34,119 nt of DNA, taken from assembly GCA_009773615.1 (NCBI GenBank), contig WSYA01000021.1:1-34119 (forward strand). Direction: 5' to 3'. Position numbers and translations under genes: made by a program. This stretch comes from Gallionellaceae bacterium. Lineage in GTDB: Bacteria; Pseudomonadota; Gammaproteobacteria; Burkholderiales; Gallionellaceae. The notes under the pieces were generated by a model that made no database searches, was not told the origin of the DNA, and saw nothing but the letters and a program-made list of their open reading frames with translations. Position 1 is the first letter of the stretch. Each line of letters opens with the position of its first letter. Of the stretch, positions 22,569 to 29,607 are shown in pieces.

Positions 22569-22964
22569 TCAGATTTTGCGCGCATAGTTGATGAGTACTT
22601 GTGTCTGCGCAGCGGCTTCCTTGATTTGATTCTCGCCGACCACCTTGCGTCAGAAGAATCCCATCAACCCACCCACTTCAATCTGAAAGTGAATAGTTGT
22701 TTGTCCGTCGCTTTGCACATATTCGTGGGATGTGCGCATCTTGGCGAGGAATAGATGTGCCGTATCGACTAAGCGAAATGGGCGTATTTCATCTATCGTC
22801 AATTTCACATTCGGGCCACCCTTGGGCTTAAGTGTGAATGACGCTCCTACTCTGGTTATACCTTCCAGCTTCGTTGATTCCAGTCCATCGTCCCACTTAC
22901 TCCAGTTGTTGATGTCCGAGATTGCGCGGAATAATTTTTCCGCCGGAACATCCGGCAGAAGAAA
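22569..22964 (-). pseudogene. Broken SRPBCC (START-like) protein gene
   Basis: On the minus strand the frame LPDVPAEKLFRAISDINNW, then SKWDDGLESTKLEG and FTLKPKGGPNVKL, has the pattern of an SRPBCC/polyketide cyclase-like lipid-binding protein. An in-frame TGA (22652-22650) interrupts it after GLMGFF. The frame then resumes with RKVVGENQIKEAAAQTQVLI and ends at 22569; the TGA stands where a Trp TGG would fit. No ATG, GTG or TTG precedes the first conserved residues before a stop upstream, and the 5' part coincides with a duplicated leader segment. Both defects point to a pseudogene. It follows the EVE-domain gene on the same strand. Confidence 0.82.
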
Positions 22965-23000
22965 CTTACGCCCCCTCTGCTGACAGCGTATTGGCAGCAG
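22942..23000 (-). repeat. Repeat B: second copy of the leader segment
   Basis: This 59-bp segment aligns with 20831-20890 in the same orientation. It holds the palindrome CTGACA-GCGTAT-TGGCAG and the hairpin GCCGGA-ACA-TCCGGC. It spans the end of the EVE-domain gene and the 5' edge of the broken SRPBCC gene. Confidence 0.7.
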
Positions 23001-23433
23001 TCTTTTCTCTCAGCATCTGCGCCGCGATCAATTCGAAATCCGCGCGCGGAATCTCCAGATGGCCGAAGCGGAACGCATAACCCCAGCGGGTCTTGTCTTT
23101 GATGAAGGTGAGCTGTTCGATGAGCGGGCGAATAGAGACATCCTTGGCTTCGAAGAAGTGGATATCGCGGCGATAAGGCACAAAGCCGGGAAACATCTCG
23201 AACTGATAGGCCTCGCTGCCGATGACCTCGCCGATGGCGGTGAATTGCTGGCATAGCGCATCTTCGCCGAATTTTTCTTTGGACGAGTAATAGATGAGGC
23301 CGTCGCCCACGGCCATCCGCTTGAGCGGCTGCACTTTGCCGTGGCACAACTGGCTGAAGCCGCCCGCCACGCCTGTCTTCACATGCTCTTTGGAGGCGAT
23401 GCCGATCCAGTAGCGTTTATCTTTTGTATTCAT
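22966..23433 (-). CDS. EVE domain-containing protein
   Basis: Protein of 155 aa of the EVE (PUA-like, UPF0310) family. Characteristic segments are RYWIGIASKEHVKTGVAGGF, LKRMAVGDGLIYYSS, FTAIGEVIGSEAYQ and YRRDIHFFEAKDVSIRPLI. EVE domains bind modified bases, and many occur in restriction or defence contexts; this long single-domain form is widespread and mostly uncharacterised. A GAGGAAG ribosome site supports the ATG at 23433. The upstream TfoX-C gene overlaps this start by 17 nt. A palindromic operator copy lies within its last codons (22980-22997), so it may serve the downstream SRPBCC gene. Confidence 0.87.
   Translation of the reverse strand: MNTKDKRYWIGIASKEHVKTGVAGGFSQLCHGKVQPLKRMAVGDGLIYYSSKEKFGEDALCQQFTAIGEVIGSEAYQFEMFPGFVPYRRDIHFFEAKDVSIRPLIEQLTFIKDKTRWGYAFRFGHLEIPRADFELIAAQMLREKTAANTLSAEGA
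22980..22997. promoter_or_regulatory. Palindromic operator copy 2 (CTGACA-N6-TGGCAG)
   Basis: CTGACA GCGTAT TGGCAG, inside the 3' end of the EVE gene and just upstream of the broken SRPBCC gene on the minus strand. It shares half-sites and GCGT core with copies 1 and 3. Confidence 0.55.
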
Positions 23434-23695
23434 TTTCGACTTCCTCGAGCGCTAGCAATAGGCGCAAGCGTTCATGTTTCGCCATTTCCTGCCAATGTTG
23501 TCCCGACAATGCACCTTCCATCGCCCACAGCAGATTGAGGCTGACTTTTCCCGTGCGTTTGACCTGCACATAAGCGCGCACTGCGCCCAACTCGCGTAGT
23601 TGCTCGATGGTGTGGATGCCCGCCTGCTCCAGCATGATCTGCGATTTGGGGCCGAAGTTGGGGAGGTCGGCGATTTGGGTGACGGGTATGTTCAT
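23417..23695 (-). CDS. TfoX C-terminal domain (helix-hairpin-helix) protein
   Basis: Protein of 92 aa with the TfoX C-terminal domain. PVTQIADLPNFGPKSQIMLE and AGIHTIEQLRELGAVRAY form a helix-hairpin-helix pair as in DNA-binding HhH proteins; LNLLWAMEGALSG is the usual family ending. It is the counterpart of the separate TfoX-N gene at 19646-19987, so the two halves of a Sxy/TfoX-like protein are split across the cluster. The start at 23695 is supported by homology; a longer frame would read through the palindrome upstream. It overlaps the EVE gene by 17 nt. Confidence 0.85.
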   Translation of the reverse strand: MNIPVTQIADLPNFGPKSQIMLEQAGIHTIEQLRELGAVRAYVQVKRTGKVSLNLLWAMEGALSGQHWQEMAKHERLRLLLALEEVENEYKR

Positions 23696-23718
23696 GCGAG
23701 GAATATATATCAAGCCTG

Positions 23719-23736
23719 CTGACAGCGTGGTGGCAG
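23719..23736. promoter_or_regulatory. Palindromic operator copy 3 (CTGACA-N6-TGGCAG)
   Basis: CTGACA GCGTGG TGGCAG within a longer dyad CTGCTG...CAGCAG (23716-23739), in the 91 bp between the divergent TfoX-C and DUF971 genes and 24 bp upstream of the TfoX-C ATG. Identical to copy 1 over 18 bp. Confidence 0.65.
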
Positions 23737-23786
23737 CAGACAAATCTTGATTTGTGGATTGCCATCAGGCTTGCGATAATGTCCGC

Positions 23787-24140
23787 ATGACGACACCTAC
23801 CGAAATCACCCTGCATCAACAATCCAAAGTTCTGGAAATCGCCTTCAACGATGGCTCGCGCTACAAACTGCCGTTCGAGTTTTTGCGCGTGTTTTCGCCT
23901 TCCGCCGAAGTGCGCGGCCACGGGCCGGGACAAGAGACGCTGCAAGTCGGCAAGCGCGATGTGATTCTCACCGACATTGAGCCTGCGGGTAATTACGCGC
24001 TCAAACTCGCGTTCGACGACGGGCACGATAGCGGGCTATACACATGGGAATATTTGCAGGAACTCGGCAAATATCAGGATGCCATGTGGCACGATTACGA
24101 ACACAAGCTGGAAGGGGCGGGACAAAGCCGCGACAAATAA
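23787..24140 (+). CDS. DUF971 family protein
   Basis: Protein of 117 aa of the DUF971 family, equal to the N-terminal domain of gamma-butyrobetaine hydroxylase-like proteins. Visible are ITLHQQSKVLEIAFNDG, YKLPFEFLRVFSPSAEVRGH and GLYTWEYLQELG. Family members bind iron-sulfur or zinc and are linked to Fe-S trafficking in some reports, but no role is settled. The ATG at 23787 starts at the family N-terminus. DUF971 directly upstream of ubiE is a standard betaproteobacterial arrangement. Confidence 0.9.
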   Translation: MTTPTEITLHQQSKVLEIAFNDGSRYKLPFEFLRVFSPSAEVRGHGPGQETLQVGKRDVILTDIEPAGNYALKLAFDDGHDSGLYTWEYLQELGKYQDAMWHDYEHKLEGAGQSRDK

Positions 24141-24144
24141 TTGC

Positions 24145-24212
24145 CGTCACACCGGCGCAGGCCGGTGCCCAGTAATTTAATAAACTGGATTCCGGCCTAC
24201 GCCGGAATGACA
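24145..24212. repeat. Imperfect long inverted repeat (BIME/MITE-like) before ubiE
   Basis: Arms 24145-24173 and 24184-24212 are 29 bp each and pair with a few mismatches around TAATTTAATA-type spacer. Each arm is itself a hairpin (CACCGGCGCAGGCCGGTG and ATTCCGGCCTACGCCGGAAT). The encoded nonsense peptide FRRRPES...ACAGVT is typical of a repeat seen in many proteobacterial genomes. It fills the DUF971-ubiE gap and leaves only the ribosome site (AGGAG) free. Confidence 0.8.
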
Positions 24213-24231
24213 AAATCAAAGGAGTTGAATC

Positions 24232-24966
24232 ATGAGCAAGACCACCCATTTCGGTTTCCAAACCGTAGACGAAACAGAAAAAGCCAAGAAGGTCGCGGGC
24301 GTGTTTACTTCCGTCGCGAGCAAATACGACATCATGAACGACTTGATGTCCGTAGGCTTGCACCGCGTCTGGAAACCATTCGCGGTGGGCTTGGCGAATG
24401 TGCATGAAGGCAACCGCGTGCTCGACGTGGCGGGCGGCTCGGGCGACATGTCGAAACTGTTCCTGAAGAAAGTCGGCAAAAGTGGCCAGGTGGTGCTCAC
24501 CGACATCAATAACGCCATGCTGCGTGTAGGCCGCGACAACCTGCTCGACAAAGGGCTCGCCACCCCGACCGCACAATGCGACGCCGAGCATCTGCCGTTC
24601 CCCGACAACTATTTCGACTGCGTGAGCATCGCCTTTGGCCTGCGCAACGTCACCCACAAAGATGCCGCGCTACGCGAAATGAAGCGCGTACTCAAGCCGG
24701 GCGGTCGCGTGATCGTGCTGGAGTTTTCCAAAGTCGCCAAGCCGCTGGAAAAAGCCTACGACCTGTATTCCTTCAAACTACTGCCCAAAATGGGCGAGCT
24801 TATCGCCAACGATGCAGAAAGCTATCGCTACCTCGCCGAATCCATCCGCATGCATCCGGGACAGGAAGAGTTGAAGCAGATGATGGTGGATGCCGGATTA
24901 GAGCGCGTCGAGTATTTCAACATGACGGGCGGGGTGGTGGCGGTGCATCGGGGTTACAAGCTTTAA
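24232..24966 (+). CDS. ubiE: Ubiquinone/menaquinone methyltransferase UbiE
   Basis: C-methyltransferase of 244 aa that methylates the benzoquinol ring in ubiquinone (and menaquinone) synthesis. The AdoMet loop is [15 protein letters not shown]. The UbiE signatures [17 protein letters not shown] and [10 protein letters not shown] are present, and the C-terminus ends in [14 protein letters not shown] as usual. The start has AGGAG 8 nt upstream. In betaproteobacteria ubiE is usually followed by ubiJ/ubiB-type genes; here a restriction-modification island follows after 38 bp, which points to an insertion or rearrangement at this site. Confidence 0.97.
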   Translation: MSKTTHFGFQTVDETEKAKKVAGVFTSVASKYDIMNDLMSVGLHRVWKPFAVGLANVHEGNRVLDVAGGSGDMSKLFLKKVGKSGQVVLTDINNAMLRVGRDNLLDKGLATPTAQCDAEHLPFPDNYFDCVSIAFGLRNVTHKDAALREMKRVLKPGGRVIVLEFSKVAKPLEKAYDLYSFKLLPKMGELIANDAESYRYLAESIRMHPGQEELKQMMVDAGLERVEYFNMTGGVVAVHRGYKL

Positions 24967-25004
24967 GGCTAGATACTTACAAAATAAAATAGGACTCGAA
25001 CACC

Positions 25005-26084
25005 ATGACAACGCCTTCACTGTTCGGTATAACTCGGAGCAACCGCGACTTTGCGGACCCCTACTACTGGGGAAAGAATCAATTCAATTCAGCATTCCCG
25101 GTTGCATTGGCCTGCTACATGCGCTCCAAATCCATTCCGTTGGTGTACATCAAATATCGCGATGAACTAGGTACAACGGTAGGTGAACTGGAAGTGTCGG
25201 ATTTGTTTGGCAGCACGCTAGCTAACGAAGAGTTGTATTTTTCTTTTGAGTCGCGGTACGAGCCTTTTCGCGACCATGTTCACGATGAATTGCCGCCGAT
25301 TGATTTGGTGGTATGCGATAAAACCAGAAACAATCAGATTCGCCCTATTGAAATCAAACTTACGACACTGCCCGACAACACCACCGAGTCATTACCGGAA
25401 GATCAATATGGAACAGAGTTGGTCATTCGCTCTGCTACGACTCGCTACATGGCACTGTCTATGGTGTGTTCTCTCCAAAAGAAAATGGCAAGGGTGCGCG
25501 AAATTTTTGAACCCGCGATGGCAACGGTGCGCAATTGGGATTCAAAACCTGAAATGTTGCAACTCGCCCCCGGCATTCTTAATGCGCTGGAAAAGTTTTT
25601 AAATGAGTTCAAAAAATTCCAGCAACCACTGCTCATGCAGCCTATCTGGAAAACAAAGGGAAAAACCCCTGTTTTGGCAGACAACTGCTTGGATATATTT
25701 GTTTGGAGCGATTTTGCATTAACGCACCTTTTTCTTGATTCTGCCCGTATCGCAGTACAGCAACAAAAAATATCAAGACAACTGCGTGCTGTGTTGCGGC
25801 TTTCACGTTTTCTCTATCAGTCTTCATTGAGTGGGCGTGTGCACCAAGCGCCCATCTATGACGGGATGACTTACGATAACCAGAACGACAAAGAATTTGC
25901 CATCTCCGGCACAAAATCCCGTTCGTTGATGGCTTGTGAGCGGCTTACCCGCCCCATCGTGACCAAAGGTGAGGTAAAGAACATCGTATTGGGAGGCGGG
26001 CAGAAACACCTCAGCCCCGAAAGACGTTTTGATGCGATTTTGTATTTCTCCAGCGATTTGTTTGATGAGGAGGAATTGACATGA
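25005..26084 (+). CDS. HindVP-family type II restriction endonuclease
   Basis: Endonuclease of 359 aa resembling the HindVP family. The opening PSLFGITRSNRDF and WGKNQFNSAFPVALACY is characteristic. The likely PD-(D/E)xK centre is PIDLVVCDKTRNN followed by IRPIEIKLTTLPD (D, then E-x-K). HindVP itself cuts GRCGYC; the site here is not provable from sequence. The stop overlaps the methyltransferase start by 4 nt (ATGA). Base composition is clearly richer in A and T than in ubiE, and rare-looking codons are frequent, as expected for a mobile RM pair. Confidence 0.9.
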   Translation: MTTPSLFGITRSNRDFADPYYWGKNQFNSAFPVALACYMRSKSIPLVYIKYRDELGTTVGELEVSDLFGSTLANEELYFSFESRYEPFRDHVHDELPPIDLVVCDKTRNNQIRPIEIKLTTLPDNTTESLPEDQYGTELVIRSATTRYMALSMVCSLQKKMARVREIFEPAMATVRNWDSKPEMLQLAPGILNALEKFLNEFKKFQQPLLMQPIWKTKGKTPVLADNCLDIFVWSDFALTHLFLDSARIAVQQQKISRQLRAVLRLSRFLYQSSLSGRVHQAPIYDGMTYDNQNDKEFAISGTKSRSLMACERLTRPIVTKGEVKNIVLGGGQKHLSPERRFDAILYFSSDLFDEEELT

Positions 26085-27058
26085 AGCGAGTAGCAGATTT
26101 ATTTGCGGGCGGAGGTGGAATGAGCCTTGGATTTCAAAATGCCGGGTTTGAAGTAGTTTGTGCTATTGAGAAATGGCAGCCTGCTGTCGATGTGTATCGT
26201 GCAAATTTTCTTGATCATCCTGTCCTTCAACTAGACCTTGATGACGAGCAAGAAGCTATCGTTGGTATAAATAATTTTAAGCCCGATATCATTATTGGTG
26301 GGCCACCTTGCCAAGATTTTTCCAGTGCGGGGAAACGAGATGAGAGTCAGGGTCGAGCAAGTCTTACAGTCAGTTTTGCCAATATTGTTGTTGGCTGCCG
26401 ACCAGAATATTTTGTGATGGAAAATGTTGCGCGTTCAGCCAGTTCCGGGGCTTTCAAAACCGCGCTCAGTATTTTCAAGCGCGCAGGTTATGGGGTCACG
26501 ATGAAGGTGCTGGATGCAGCCTATTGTGGCGCACCGCAAACTAGAAAGCGTTTCTTCGTTGTGGGTGCGTTAAACAAAAAAGACGGTTTTTTGGATGATG
26601 CGTTAGCAAGCGGTTTGGCTTCAAAGCCATTAACGCTGAGAGAATACTTTGGTCGGAAAATTGATTTCACGCACTACTATCGCCATCCACGTTCTTATGC
26701 TCGACGTGCGGTCTTCAGCATTGACGAGCCAAGCCCTACGATTCGAGGTGTGAATCGCCCCGTGCCCTTGGGATATCCGGGGCACGCAGGCGATACCGCC
26801 CCAGCGGATAGCATTCGCAGCCTGACCACGGCTGAACGTGCGTTGATTCAAACCTTCCCCAAGAACTTCAAATTTCCCGGAAGCAAAACTGATAGCGAGC
26901 AAGTAATTGGAAATGCTGTTCCGGTAAAGTTGGCTGAATATGTTGCTTCACGGTTGGCGATCCATATTCGTGATGTTGGTGAATCAAGCGGTAAGCAGCA
27001 ATTTTCACTTTTTCAAAAACGAAAAACCTATGAGGTTGAGCGCTCACCGTCAGCCTAG
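26081..27058 (+). CDS. DNA (cytosine-5-)-methyltransferase
   Basis: C5-cytosine methyltransferase of 325 aa, the modification partner of the HindVP-like nuclease. Motif I DLFAGGGGMSLGF binds AdoMet. Motif IV GGPPCQDFS has the catalytic C77. ENV (motif VI), QTRKRFF (VIII) and GNAVPVKLAEYVA (X) are all in order, with the target-recognition region at about 190-250. It looks intact. It is joined to the nuclease by an ATGA overlap. A HigA-like gene starts 13 bp after its stop. Confidence 0.96.
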   Translation: MKRVADLFAGGGGMSLGFQNAGFEVVCAIEKWQPAVDVYRANFLDHPVLQLDLDDEQEAIVGINNFKPDIIIGGPPCQDFSSAGKRDESQGRASLTVSFANIVVGCRPEYFVMENVARSASSGAFKTALSIFKRAGYGVTMKVLDAAYCGAPQTRKRFFVVGALNKKDGFLDDALASGLASKPLTLREYFGRKIDFTHYYRHPRSYARRAVFSIDEPSPTIRGVNRPVPLGYPGHAGDTAPADSIRSLTTAERALIQTFPKNFKFPGSKTDSEQVIGNAVPVKLAEYVASRLAIHIRDVGESSGKQQFSLFQKRKTYEVERSPSA

Positions 27059-27071
27059 TGAAAGTTTCCCC

Positions 27072-27371
27072 ATGCGTACTATTGCACCTGTATCCCCCGG
27101 CGAAATGCTGGATGAAGAATTTCTGAAACCATTGGGAATGACCAAGTATCGCCTTGCGAAAGAGATTGGCGTGCCACCCCAACGCATCGGCGACATCATC
27201 TCAGGCAAGCGTGGCATCACGGCGGATACCGATTTGCGTCTGTGCCGTTTTTTCAGCTTGTCCGATGGCTGGTGGCTGCGTTTGCAAGTCAAATACGATA
27301 CCGAAATGGCGAAGGATGCATTGGCGGATGTGTTGAAGAACATTCATCCGTTGGAACGGCTGGCGGCGTGA
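27072..27371 (+). CDS. HigA-family antitoxin-like regulator
   Basis: Protein of 99 aa with the HigA/XRE helix-turn-helix: PVSPGEMLDEEFLKPLGMTK, YRLAKEIGVPPQRIGDIISG, then KRGITADTDLRLCRFFSLSDGWWLRLQ. HigA normally follows a HigB RelE-like toxin; no higB is present on either side, so this copy is an orphan or serves the RM pair as a controller. The ATG at 27072 matches the family start (MRTIAPVSPGEML); an in-frame upstream ATG at 27030 lies inside the methyltransferase gene. Confidence 0.9.
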   Translation: MRTIAPVSPGEMLDEEFLKPLGMTKYRLAKEIGVPPQRIGDIISGKRGITADTDLRLCRFFSLSDGWWLRLQVKYDTEMAKDALADVLKNIHPLERLAA

Positions 27372-27389
27372 GTAAGGAAAGTTGCCGCC

Positions 27390-27650
27390 ATGCCTGCCCT
27401 GTATATGCCGCCTGAATTACGACAAGTCGCCGAAGCGGTTTTGCGTCCGGGCGAGACGCTTTCTGCCTTCGTTGAGGATTCGCTGCGCAGCAATGTGGCA
27501 TTTCGCCGGACTCAGCAGGAATTCATTGCGCGCGGCTTAGCTTCGCTCAACGCGGCCCAAGAGAGCGGAGAATATATCTTGGCGAAAAAAGTGCTGAGCA
27601 AACTCATTGCGAAATTGGAAAAAGCTCGTAGCAAGAAATCGGCAAAATGA
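27390..27650 (+). CDS. YlcI/YnfO-like (ribbon-helix-helix type) antitoxin
   Basis: Protein of 86 aa that resembles the YlcI/YnfO family. MPPELRQVAEAVLRPGETLS gives a short ribbon and helix as in RHH antitoxins. AFVEDSLRSNVAFRRTQQEF and IARGLASLNAAQESGEYI are family-typical. Such genes usually precede a RelE/ParE toxin; none follows here, since the next gene is a convergent rhodanese. It may be left over from a toxin-antitoxin pair. The start could also be the ATG at 27405. Confidence 0.75.
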   Translation: MPALYMPPELRQVAEAVLRPGETLSAFVEDSLRSNVAFRRTQQEFIARGLASLNAAQESGEYILAKKVLSKLIAKLEKARSKKSAK

Positions 27651-27657
27651 GTTAAGA

Positions 27658-27682
27658 AAGCCACGATCAAATATCGTGGCTT
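27658..27682. terminator. Bidirectional terminator hairpin
   Basis: Stem AAGCCACGAT (27658-27667) and ATCGTGGCTT (27673-27682) around CAAAT, between the convergent YlcI-like and rhodanese genes. On the minus strand it is followed by TCTTAAC, a weak T tract; on the plus strand by GGTTCGG. It probably serves the rhodanese gene most. Confidence 0.6.
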
Positions 27683-27709
27683 GGTTCGGATGGCGTGTGC
27701 CTAACGGTG

Positions 27710-28162
27710 TTAGTTTTGCTGCCAAGGTAGTTTCGCGACGCGCCATCCGTTCACGGCGTTGCGATGTCCCGCCGTATCTTTGTCGCCTTCAAAACCTTCA
27801 ATTACGTTGTAGCTCTCGTTGAAGCCGACATTCGCTGCGGCTATGGCCGCGTTGTGCGAGCGTGCTCCGGTGCGGCAGATGAACATCACCAGCGCCTCTT
27901 TATCGACTTGCTGTTCTAGCGCGGCCATGAAATTCGGATTGGCGACCATGCCGGGATAGGTCGCCCATTCGATCTCGATAGCGCCGGGGATGCGTCCCAC
28001 GAAGTCCAGTTCAGCTTTGGAGCGCACATCTACCAGCTTTGCGCCGGGGGCCAATTGGGTAAGTTGATGAGCCTCATTCGGCAGCAGCGCGCCGGAGTAG
28101 GGCAGATTGCCCTGTTTTCCCCGTTGCTGCGCTTGTTCTAGTATTGCGGTGATTTTTCCCAT
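27710..28162 (-). CDS. Rhodanese-like domain protein
   Basis: Single rhodanese domain of 150 aa, cytoplasmic. The active loop is CRTGARS with the catalytic cysteine, followed by HNAAIAAANVGF; KLVDVRSKAELDFVGRIPGA is the conserved first half. Members move sulfane sulfur. The ATG at 28162 (MGKITAIL) has GGGAA upstream; an ATG at 28177 in frame is an alternative. It is divergent from the cation diffusion facilitator gene, with about 75 bp between starts. Confidence 0.9.
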   Translation of the reverse strand: MGKITAILEQAQQRGKQGNLPYSGALLPNEAHQLTQLAPGAKLVDVRSKAELDFVGRIPGAIEIEWATYPGMVANPNFMAALEQQVDKEALVMFICRTGARSHNAAIAAANVGFNESYNVIEGFEGDKDTAGHRNAVNGWRVAKLPWQQN

Positions 28163-28237
28163 GATCTGAATTCCCATAATTGTTCAATGTTAGGGGCGCA
28201 AATGTTATTCTCCGCGCCAACGTTCTCACTATACCCA

Positions 28238-29437
28238 ATGCCAATGAAAAATCACACTCACTCGCATTCCCACGATATGGCTACCGCCTTCGAGCCGGCT
28301 CATCCTGTGCGCTTTGCGGCAGCACGCAAAAGCACCTGGGTCAGTATCTTTATCAACCTAGTTTTGACCATCATGCAAGTATTGGCCGGCTTCTTCGGCA
28401 AGTCGCAGTCGCTGATGGCGGATGGTTTGCATTCTCTGGCGGATTTGCTGTCGGATGTATTGGTGCTGTTCGCCAATCGGCACGGCAATCGTCATGCCGA
28501 TGCCAACCATCCGTATGGGCATGCGCGCATCGAAACGGCCACCTCTCTGATTCTCGGCGTCAGCTTGGCAGCGCTGGGTGTCGGCTTGCTCATCGCGGCA
28601 GGCATGCGCTTGCAGCATCCCGAACACGTGCAGGCAGTACAGCCTTTCACACTGTGGGTCGCCCTTGTTGCGCTGGCAGCGAAGGAGGGCTTGTTCCGTT
28701 ACATGCTGGCCGTGGCACAACGCGTGCGCTCGCAGATGCTGGTGGCGAATGCATGGCATGCGCGTTCCGATGCCGCGTCTTCGTTGGTGGTCATCGTCGG
28801 TATCGTCGGCAACCTCCTCGGTTACACCTTTCTCGACCTGGTTGCTTCCGCCGTGGTGGGCGTGATGATCGCGCACATGGGCATCAAGTTCGCGCGCGAT
28901 GCGCTAGCCGAGCTGGTCGATACCGGACTGGACGAAGAAGAGCTGCGCGCCATCCGCCACACGCTAAAATCCGTCCCCGGTGTGGTCGGTTTGCACGATT
29001 TGCGCACGCGCAAGATGGCCGACAATGCTCTGGTCGACGCGCACATCATGGTCGATCCCAAAATCAGCGTGTCGGAAGGCCACTACATCGCGGAAGCCGC
29101 GCGTGCCGCGGTGCTGCGCCAACATCACGTATTGGATGTGATGGTGCATATTGACCCCGAGGAAGATATATTGGCCAAGCCCAATGCCCATTTGCCGCCG
29201 CGCGAAACCTTGCTTAAACACCTCGCCGACCGCTTGGGCAGTGAATTCGATTTCTCCAACAACCGCGTTGTGCTGCACTATTTGAGCGGCAAGGTCGATG
29301 CCGAGCTGCTTCTGGAAACCGAGCAATACTCGGCACCGGCTATTATTGCCGCCCTTGAACAGAAATGTGCCGCGCTTGTTGCGGACGATCCCTATTTCCG
29401 TAGCATCCAATTTTATCGCTACTGCGCACTAAAATAG
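28238..29437 (+). CDS. Cation diffusion facilitator (CDF) metal exporter
   Basis: CDF transporter of about 399 aa in the inner membrane, exporting divalent metal against protons. The His-rich N-terminus (HTHSHSHD) is a cytosolic metal trap. The TM2 site is ADGLHSLADLLSD and the TM5 site WHARSDAASS, both of HxxxD form, which favours Zn2+ over Fe2+. Hydrophobic segments number six, followed by a cytosolic domain that is longer than average (about 200 aa). An ATG at 28244 is an equal alternative start. Its last codons and stop lie within the NtrC-like palindrome that belongs to glnA. Confidence 0.9.
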   Translation: MPMKNHTHSHSHDMATAFEPAHPVRFAAARKSTWVSIFINLVLTIMQVLAGFFGKSQSLMADGLHSLADLLSDVLVLFANRHGNRHADANHPYGHARIETATSLILGVSLAALGVGLLIAAGMRLQHPEHVQAVQPFTLWVALVALAAKEGLFRYMLAVAQRVRSQMLVANAWHARSDAASSLVVIVGIVGNLLGYTFLDLVASAVVGVMIAHMGIKFARDALAELVDTGLDEEELRAIRHTLKSVPGVVGLHDLRTRKMADNALVDAHIMVDPKISVSEGHYIAEAARAAVLRQHHVLDVMVHIDPEEDILAKPNAHLPPRETLLKHLADRLGSEFDFSNNRVVLHYLSGKVDAELLLETEQYSAPAIIAALEQKCAALVADDPYFRSIQFYRYCALK

Positions 29438-29442
29438 TGCGC
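29424..29442. promoter_or_regulatory. NtrC-type enhancer site upstream of glnA
   Basis: Perfect palindrome GCGCACTA-AAA-TAGTGCGC. Its core, GCACTAAAATAGTGC, matches the NtrC consensus GCACC-N5-GGTGC except for the two symmetric inner bases. It lies about 110 bp upstream of the sigma-54 promoter, the usual enhancer distance, and overlaps the stop codon of the CDF gene. Confidence 0.8.
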
Positions 29443-29535
29443 GTCGCCTTTGGTTGCCCTATCTCTGGGCGTACTTTTTTACCCATTTGACGGGGTGAAT
29501 ATGGCAAAATGCGCATCTTGTAGCTGAAGAGTGGC

Positions 29536-29550
29536 TGGCACAATTTGTGC
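29536..29550 (+). promoter_or_regulatory. Sigma-54 promoter of glnA
   Basis: TGGCACAATTTGTGC: the invariant GG of -24 (29537-29538) and GC of -12 (29549-29550) are separated by exactly 10 bp. Transcription would start near 29562, giving a leader of about 46 nt to the glnA ATG. Confidence 0.85.
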
Positions 29551-29607
29551 TGAGAGCACCTTGGGAATTTTTTGTTAGTCGTTTAGATAATTATTTGGGA
29601 GAGTGAG

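Noticed and set aside
22437..22754. 105-aa plus-strand frame after tag
   Set aside because: It overlaps tag out of frame and runs antisense to the SRPBCC remnant, which has clear homology.
27690..27710. Missing toxin gene between the YlcI-like antitoxin and the rhodanese
   Set aside because: Only a hairpin lies between the two stops; no RelE-like frame exists on either strand there.
28180..29154. 324-aa plus-strand frame overlapping the CDF gene
   Set aside because: Out of frame with a clear CDF protein and of Arg/Ala-rich low-complexity composition.
29450..29475. Second NtrC site (GCCC...GGGC dyad) before glnA
   Set aside because: The half-sites do not match GCAC/GTGC and the dyad is short.
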